64,000 nucleotides of DNA from Stentor roeselii (Eukaryota; Ciliophora; Heterotrichea; Heterotrichida; Stentoridae): contig RSEH01000128.1 in assembly GCA_006503475.1 (NCBI GenBank), forward strand, positions 1 through 64,000, in the 5' to 3' direction. Shown here piece by piece: positions 60,432-64,000 of this stretch (the first letter of the stretch is position 1; each line of letters opens with the position of its first letter). A program made the translations under genes and the position numbers. The notes below the pieces were generated by a model. The model was not told where the DNA came from. It did not search any database and worked only from the letters and a program-made list of their open reading frames with translations.

Positions 60432-60880
60432 TATTATTGGGATTATATGGAATATTATTTAATGATTATATCAAAGTTAAGTTATTTTAGGAGATCAAGA
60501 AAAAGTCTTTTTTAATTGGAGATTAATTTATGATTATTGGGATAATCAAATTATATAGAAATATTGTTTAAATGATTTTATCAAAGTTAAGTTATTTTAG
60601 GAGACCAAGAATAAGTTTTTTTAACTTTGAGATTAATTTATGATTATTGGGATAATCAAATTATATGGAAATATCATGTAAATGATTATTTCAAAGTTAA
60701 GTTATTTTAGGAGATCAAGAAAAAGTCCTTTTTTTAAATTGGAGATTAGTTTATGATTATTAGGATAATCAAATAACATGTAAATATCATTAAAATACTT
60801 TTATCAAAGTGATCACAGTAAGTTATTTTAGAAGATCAATAAAAAGTCCTTTATATAAATGTAGATTAGTGGCATATCAT
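60432..60880. repeat. Tandem array of ~110-bp AT-rich repeat, about four copies
   Basis: TCAAAGTTAAGTTATTTTAG begins at 60471, 60581 and 60691, with a diverged copy near 60803, so the period is 110-112 bp. Each unit also carries GGAGATCAAGAA..AAGTC and TTATGATTATTGGGATAATC. Units 1-3 are very similar and the fourth has drifted. The array fills the spacer between two minus-strand genes and abuts the start codon at 60431. Confidence 0.85.
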
Positions 60881-60908
60881 GATTTTTCAGCATATTTACT
60901 AACCTCTA

Positions 60909-61874
60909 TCATAAATTTCTATATTTAAAAAAACCAGTCATGGCATCAATTACTCTGTTCTGCCCTTCTAAACTACTTAAAATAGTCTTTCTTCTATAAG
61001 TCGTTATTGCAATTTGAGCCGTTAAACCATTAAGATTTCCCTTTTTAATAATTCCTCCCAGCTCCAAAATCAACATCTTAAACAAAGTCCTGCTAAAAAG
61101 TGCAGAAAACTGTTTAAAATTTCCAAAATTTCCAATCCTAATAAAAATCCTCTTAATATCCTGAGCATTTTCAACAAGTCCCACTTCATGACAGAACTCA
61201 AGAATATCATCAAAAGGCACAAGTCCCAACTGCTTCCTATCAATATGATTCCAAGTCCTTTTCACAACATTCAAAGCATTCTGTAATTTATTTTCCATCA
61301 AATTTTTCGAAAATCTACTAAAAAAATTCATCATTTTTTCAGTCCTCGAATCATTGCAAATCTTTAAAATTTCTTCCTTTGAAAAAAAAATCAATCCAAT
61401 TGAAACCCCTTCAAAAATATCTGAAATGATTTCAACGCATTGCTGCCATTCACAAAATCCAAGACTAACAAAAAGTGAAACAAGATTCAGGGCTGAAAGT
61501 TTTGAATCTTCACAGTTTTGAACAGCGAATAAGGCATTGACGACTTCTGAGTAGTTTATAGGAGTTATCATTTGTTTTATTTTTCTTGAAGACGATTTTG
61601 ATTTTCGGATGTTTTTTGGGAAAATGTTTGAAACGTTCAGGTAAGCCAGGTCTTTTTCCAAGGATGGAGAATCGATTACGTCTGAAAAGGCTCGAGGCTT
61701 CGCTTCGCGGTCTAGAGATGTTCTTGGGTTTGACGAGAGATTCACTGGAGATAATGATTTTTTTCGGATTGAAAAAATGCTGGAATTCTTTAGGTATGAT
61801 GGTCTTCTTGATGGTGATAATTTGTTTATAGGAGTGAAAGACCTGGACTTTATTTCAGGTAAGTTGGTTTTCAT
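60909..61874 (-). CDS. Unknown protein with EF-hand-like helical region
   Basis: 321 aa. Residues 1-100 are basic, Ser/Pro-rich and disordered (SRSFTPINKLSPSRRPSY). Residues 105-320 are helical, with a segment like a degenerate EF hand (TWNHIDRKQLGLVPFDDILEF) and repeated helix pairs (ICNDSRTEKMMNFFSRFSKN, FKQFSALFSRTLFKMLI). The Ca2+-binding residues are not complete. Family unknown. Stop TGA is followed directly by TAG. Confidence 0.7.
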   Translation of the reverse strand: MKTNLPEIKSRSFTPINKLSPSRRPSYLKNSSIFSIRKKSLSPVNLSSNPRTSLDREAKPRAFSDVIDSPSLEKDLAYLNVSNIFPKNIRKSKSSSRKIKQMITPINYSEVVNALFAVQNCEDSKLSALNLVSLFVSLGFCEWQQCVEIISDIFEGVSIGLIFFSKEEILKICNDSRTEKMMNFFSRFSKNLMENKLQNALNVVKRTWNHIDRKQLGLVPFDDILEFCHEVGLVENAQDIKRIFIRIGNFGNFKQFSALFSRTLFKMLILELGGIIKKGNLNGLTAQIAITTYRRKTILSSLEGQNRVIDAMTGFFKYRNL

Positions 61875-62059
61875 TTTTACTAGATAAGATATGGAAGGTA
61901 ATAACTAAATATTCGCCAATCAGTGGATTGAACATTATTAATGAAATAGGGAATTATTTAAGAAGATGAAATGAAATTTTATACTATTTCATTCTTTAAA
62001 TCATTTTCATTGATATTTCCTTTAAGCTTTCAAATTTTCATACTAAAATAATTAATTGA

Positions 62060-63178
62060 ATGCATCACAAGCTCCTACCAGAGAGGAATGAATTTTCAAA
62101 AAGTGAGCCAAAAAGACTAAACCCGCAGGAGAAACCTTCATCAATAAAACAAGTCTCTTATGAACAATCTGAAAGATATAAAGCAGGAGCCATTCAGTCA
62201 ATAATCGATGAAAGCGAGTCGTTAAAGTACGCTCTAACTTCCGCAATCAAGAAAAAAGAAGAAATGTACAAAGTCCTCCTTCAATACAAAGACGCTCTCG
62301 ACTCCGCAAACCAAAAAATCAGAGACCTCGAAAATCACTTAAACGAAGTCGACCAAGTCAAGCACGAAGTAGAAAAAGTTCGAAAACAACTGATAAAAAG
62401 AGACGAAAAAATCAAATCTTTGCACAACCGAAACAAAACCCTTGAAGCTCTTCTCGAACAGCAAGAAAATGATCAGATTTATTTGAAAAGTATTTCATTC
62501 AAAAAAACAGCAGACCAATCAAAAGTCCTTCTTTCACTTTCCTTAGAAGGACTAGTTCAAAAAGTGAAGTCAAATCCTATTTTTCATAAAATTTTCAAAG
62601 GAGTATGTCCTTGTCTCAACTCTTTTCTTGACCTGGCCAATCAGAAAAAAACTGAAGAAGTTTGTTTGAAACTCTACAAATTTTCCTGTGAACTTATGAA
62701 AGAAATTGAAAAAAACTGCTTGAGAAGATCCAGTCCTCTCTTGAATGACCTTCTTCAAAGTCATCAAACTCTCAGTTCATATCAAAGTGCAATAAACCCG
62801 TCTTTTGTGAACTCAATCGACGAAGAGTACTACTCGAAAAATGATGAGGAAAGAATAGAAAAACTGAATTTAGAACTGAAAACTATCATGGCAAAGTCTA
62901 AAGAAGTCCTTTCAAATAGAAGTTTCTCTGTAAATCTCAAGAATAATAAACTTGAGTCCAGCTTTTCTCCTTTACAGACTCAGAACTTGCCGAGCGAAAT
63001 GAAATCTATGGGAAAAATCATTGATACCACTAAAGATTCACTTCAAGATATCATCGAAGTCCAGCCGAAGTCAACAAAAAGTATCGCTCGTCGTATTCCA
63101 AAAGTTGAAATAATTGGAAAGCCAGGAAATCGTTCAGCGAAGATAATCCCCAAGTCTTCAATTCTAAAAAAAAAGTAA
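62060..63178 (+). CDS. Coiled-coil protein, unknown
   Basis: 372 aa. A disordered start is followed by a long coiled coil (~45-150: ALTSAIKKKEEMYKVLLQYK, VEKVRKQLIKRDEKIKSL), then a compact Cys/Leu-rich helical stretch (~155-240, GVCPCLNSFLDLANQKK). The tail is basic and ends in KSSILKKK. Probably structural (cytoskeletal or basal-body like), by composition only. The next gene starts 12 bp downstream. Confidence 0.72.
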   Translation: MHHKLLPERNEFSKSEPKRLNPQEKPSSIKQVSYEQSERYKAGAIQSIIDESESLKYALTSAIKKKEEMYKVLLQYKDALDSANQKIRDLENHLNEVDQVKHEVEKVRKQLIKRDEKIKSLHNRNKTLEALLEQQENDQIYLKSISFKKTADQSKVLLSLSLEGLVQKVKSNPIFHKIFKGVCPCLNSFLDLANQKKTEEVCLKLYKFSCELMKEIEKNCLRRSSPLLNDLLQSHQTLSSYQSAINPSFVNSIDEEYYSKNDEERIEKLNLELKTIMAKSKEVLSNRSFSVNLKNNKLESSFSPLQTQNLPSEMKSMGKIIDTTKDSLQDIIEVQPKSTKSIARRIPKVEIIGKPGNRSAKIIPKSSILKKK

Positions 63179-63189
63179 TAATAATAAAA

Positions 63190-63888
63190 ATGTCAACTAT
63201 TGAAGATCAGCAGAAGGAGCAGGATTACTCAGAAGATTCAAATTTTTTTACAGAGAATTATCTTTATTTCTTGTTTTTCTTTGTGATTTTCGCAGCTTTG
63301 TTAAGTGGAATCCTTATTCTGGCAGTGTACAAGTCCTCGAAAAGGGAAAAGTACAAAATGGTGAAAAGGTAAGAAAAAGATAGAATGCTGCGAGTCATGC
63401 AAGGACTTGCTGTCGTTGAAATCGCAGATGCTTTTATTATCATTGCCTGGGCATACCGGACTTACTACTATGCGAAATGTTTGGGAGAGGTGATGTGCGG
63501 AATTGTTCTTTACTTTGTGAAAGATTCTCATTTGTTTAGATGGATTGTAAGAGAAATACAGGCGATTTTAGTGAATATTTTTATGATGGTCATTCAGGTG
63601 ATCTTTATGGTGTGGATTCAGACAGATATTTATTGTGAGATGAATGATGCTTGTAACCCTGAGAAGTCTACTTATACAATGTACTTGATGTACTCGCAAT
63701 GTGCTATTGCCTTTACTATTGAAGCTGTTGGAATTGTTTTAACTACAAATATGATGATGAGTCTTGGATGGTTTTATACTGAACAGTTCCCTCCGCAACT
63801 CAACCTTGAACAGTATAAAGTTCAGAGACCTGACAAGACTTCAAATATTTTTGACTTGTTCCCTCATCCGGTCAATTATCAATTTTAG
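63190..63888 (+). CDS. Multi-TM membrane protein, unknown
   Basis: Exons 63190-63368 and 63384-63888 are joined across a 15-nt intron (GTAAGAAAAAGATAG), 227 aa. The splice rejoins as YKMVKRMLRVMQGL. The acidic N-tail is followed by TM1 at ~25-47 (LYFLFFFVIFAALLSG), then a basic loop and about three further hydrophobic segments (EIADAFIIIAWAY; ILVNIFMMVIQVIFMVWI; CAIAFTIEAVGIVL). No family recognised. Confidence 0.78.
63369..63383 (+). other. 15-nt intron (63190 gene)
   Basis: GTAAGAAAAAGATAG, phase 2, A at position 10. Unspliced sequence stops at once. Confidence 0.88.
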
Positions 63889-63940
63889 GATGTTTAGATT
63901 AGGTAAATCTAATTTGGTTTATTTATATTTTGATATAATT

Positions 63941-64000
63941 ATGGGTTGCTGTCAACCTGCTAAAGTTGAAAGTGAAACTTTTATAACTGAAAATGAAAAG
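63941..64000 (+). CDS. N-terminus of an MGCC acylated protein (cut by window end)
   Basis: ATG at 63941 opens MGCCQPAKVESETFITENEK and continues past the window edge. MGCC predicts myristoylation and palmitoylation, as in the CDPK and CaMKK-like genes here. Only 20 codons are visible, so its class is unknown. 52 bp separate it from the previous stop. Confidence 0.6.
   Translation, partial: MGCCQPAKVESETFITENEK

Noticed and set aside
60432-60880. CRISPR-like array
   Set aside because: The repeats are ~110 bp, contiguous and without unique spacers, in a eukaryotic genome.
18644-60911. TGA reassigned to Trp as in Blepharisma
   Set aside because: Trp is TGG throughout long conserved proteins, no internal TGA occurs in conserved domains, and four genes end at TGA.
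1-64000. tRNA or rRNA genes, viral or LTR elements
   Set aside because: No cloverleaf arms with a TTCRA-type loop, no rRNA core motifs, and no terminal repeats or reverse transcriptase, capsid or integrase motifs were seen by eye. A covariance-model scan would be decisive for tRNAs.

Overview
This window reads as macronuclear DNA from a ciliate, most likely a heterotrich close to Stentor. The genome is AT-rich and very gene-dense. The genes are plainly eukaryotic: histone H2A, uS11, Rab6, SAR1, CK2, a CDPK, a kinesin and a tubulin glutamylase-like ligase. TGG encodes Trp, TAA and TAG are the usual stops, and no conserved domain has an internal TGA, so the code is standard. Ten genes are interrupted by introns of only 15 nt (11 cases) or 16 nt (1 less certain case). 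All eleven 15-nt introns start with GT, end with AG and carry A at position 10. This fits what is known of Stentor and argues against Blepharisma, where TGA encodes Trp. About 43 protein genes are called, two of them cut by the window ends.

Layout. 1-13.0 kb: a minus-strand tandem array of five paralogous kinase or pseudokinase genes with a helical N-terminal half, separated by AT-rich spacers and one graveyard of decayed coding sequence (1.3-3.8 kb). 13.0-18.6 kb: an MFS-like transporter, a Sel1-repeat protein, a TMEM63/OSCA channel and CK2 alpha, almost without spacers. 18.6-25.6 kb: a disordered protein, a secreted beta-rich protein, an ankyrin-AGC kinase, uS11, a voltage-sensor/cyclic-nucleotide phosphodiesterase fusion, a four-TM protein and a coiled-coil protein. 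25.7-32.0 kb: kinesin, ERK7/MAPK15, a small membrane protein, Rab6, a coiled-coil C2HC zinc-finger protein and an unknown. 33-44.8 kb: SAR1, two unknowns, a CDPK, a Rieske/AIF oxidoreductase, a secreted patatin, a CaMKK-like kinase and more basic disordered proteins. 44.8-52.5 kb: a four-exon BTB-Tubby gene, H2A, a RING/TRAF protein, an acylated disordered protein and a P5B ATPase. 52.9-64 kb: an ankyrin membrane protein, a TTLL glutamylase, several unknowns and the start of another MGCC protein.

There is no operon logic. Tight spacing (7-60 bp on either strand) reflects general compaction. Themes are signalling (ten kinase-fold genes, a cyclic nucleotide PDE, Ca2+ sensors), cilia and microtubules (TTLL, ERK7, kinesin, Tubby, Rab6) and membrane traffic.

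The signals most worth following are: (1) the voltage-sensor/PDE fusion; (2) the kinase array with stepwise loss of catalytic residues and a shared TTGTCTATA element just before every start codon; (3) the BTB-Tubby gene hidden by three 15-nt introns; (4) a strand-asymmetric G+T versus A+C composition that flips every few hundred bases through genes and spacers alike. All protein functions are family inferences from sequence read by eye; no search was run.
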